DNA of 26,844 bases. Source: a virus. Shown piece by piece: positions 26,546-26,844 of the stretch. A program made the translations under genes and the position numbers. The number at the start of each line of letters is the position of its first letter. Position 1 is the stretch's first letter. The DNA is taken from IMG/VR virus record IMGVR_UViG_3300046777_002218, positions 1 to 26,844 of that record; one strand, 5' to 3'. The notes beneath the pieces were generated by a model, which ran no database searches, was not told the origin of the DNA, and saw nothing but the letters and a program-made list of their open reading frames with translations.

Positions 26546-26814
26546 TTCACCACAAAGGCAGGCATCCCCAGAAACCAAAGCACCGACAGTCCATAGAGGC
26601 CACTGAGCGTTGCCAGTTGCACGGCTGAGGGTTCTGTGATGCCGCGCTCAATGCGGCAGTACGTGGATGCTCCGATGTGCAGCTCCCGCGCTACGTCGCG
26701 CTGCGTGAGGCCACTGTTGAGTCGTGCGCCTTTGAGCCGATGGGCTACCAGCAGGCGCCGTTCTGGATGGGGCATCCGCATGGCATTGGCCTTGTCAGTG
26801 GCTAAGTAGCGCAT
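26509..26814 (-). CDS. XRE/Cro-CI family HTH regulator
   Basis: A 101-residue protein read leftward from 26814, with an AGGTGAAACGAA ribosome-binding region upstream. After an N-terminal RMPHPERRLLVAHRLKGARLNSG, the helix-turn-helix is LTQRDVARELHIGASTYCRIERGITEPSAVQLATLSGLYGLSVLWFLG, with the Q of helix 2, the S/T-YxxIERG recognition helix and PS after it, typical of CI/Cro-like regulators. No C-terminal peptidase domain, so it is not a RecA-cleaved CI. It may control lysogeny or late-gene expression; the dyads at 7028-7070, 7519-7534 or 5186-5379 are candidate sites, unproven. Confidence 0.88.
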   Translation of the reverse strand: MRYLATDKANAMRMPHPERRLLVAHRLKGARLNSGLTQRDVARELHIGASTYCRIERGITEPSAVQLATLSGLYGLSVLWFLGMPAFVVNQAASSSLSSSS

Positions 26815-26844
26815 TTCGTTTCACCTATGGCACGCACATCGTAG

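Overview
The window looks like part of a tailed-phage or prophage genome from a GC-rich picocyanobacterial host (Synechococcus/Cyanobium type). The phage assignment rests on a terminase large subunit, a DUF1073-type portal protein, a Mu gpF-like head protein, a DUF932 protein, a two-gene class I ribonucleotide reductase, tightly packed small genes with ATGA overlaps, and an XRE repressor-like gene. The host inference rests mainly on a secreted protein ending in a cyanobacterial-style PEP-CTERM-like tail (13564-14220) and on an RNR resembling that of small cyanophages. No integrase, tail module, DNA polymerase, lysis gene or reverse transcriptase is visible, so the window is only part of the genome.

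Layout. 203-3810: rightward small accessory and replication genes (RlpA-like secreted protein, membrane peptide, sliding-clamp-like protein, two small unknowns, DUF932 protein, 56-aa protein). Several have the same kind of leader: a pyrimidine-rich run ending in TTTTCAA, a compact hairpin, then ATG. 3810-5028: a protein with two tandem diversity-generating-retroelement (DGR)-like variable repeats, then two small genes. 5008-5704: a non-coding cis-element region with a degenerate 20-bp repeat, eight regularly spaced ATAAGC-N3-GCTTAT palindromes and bracketing motifs. 5705-6921: an AT-richer three-gene island. 6922-8054: mostly non-coding, with dyads and a terminator. 8055-10602: a winged-helix-like protein, a small unknown, two more proteins carrying four further DGR-like repeats, and a small protein. 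10679-12898: nrdA and nrdB. 12899-13563: structured non-coding DNA with two promoter-like elements. 13564-15737: secreted PEP-CTERM-like protein, DUF551-like protein, membrane peptide, metallophosphoesterase and a small unknown. 15676-18362: a leftward unit (PD-(D/E)XK-like protein, TerL, three small ORFs) ending at a leftward terminator. 18431-26545: rightward portal, head protein, zinc-finger-like protein, a four-gene glycosyl/methyltransferase cluster, a predicted -1 frameshift gene and a final small gene. 26509-26814: convergent XRE regulator.

The most unusual content is (1) six copies of a roughly 37-41 codon module related to the C-terminal end of FGE-sulfatase/C-type-lectin DGR target proteins. 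The copies differ mostly where the AAC-rich copy has adenines, but sit at the start of small unrelated proteins with no reverse transcriptase in view. (2) A highly periodic palindrome array at 5186-5379. (3) A textbook -1 frameshift signal (GGGAAAG, 5-nt spacer, 8-bp stem) joining a DUF6496-like ORF to a downstream ORF that has no credible start. (4) A phage protein carrying a host-type surface sorting signal. All family names come from reading motifs by eye; no search was run.
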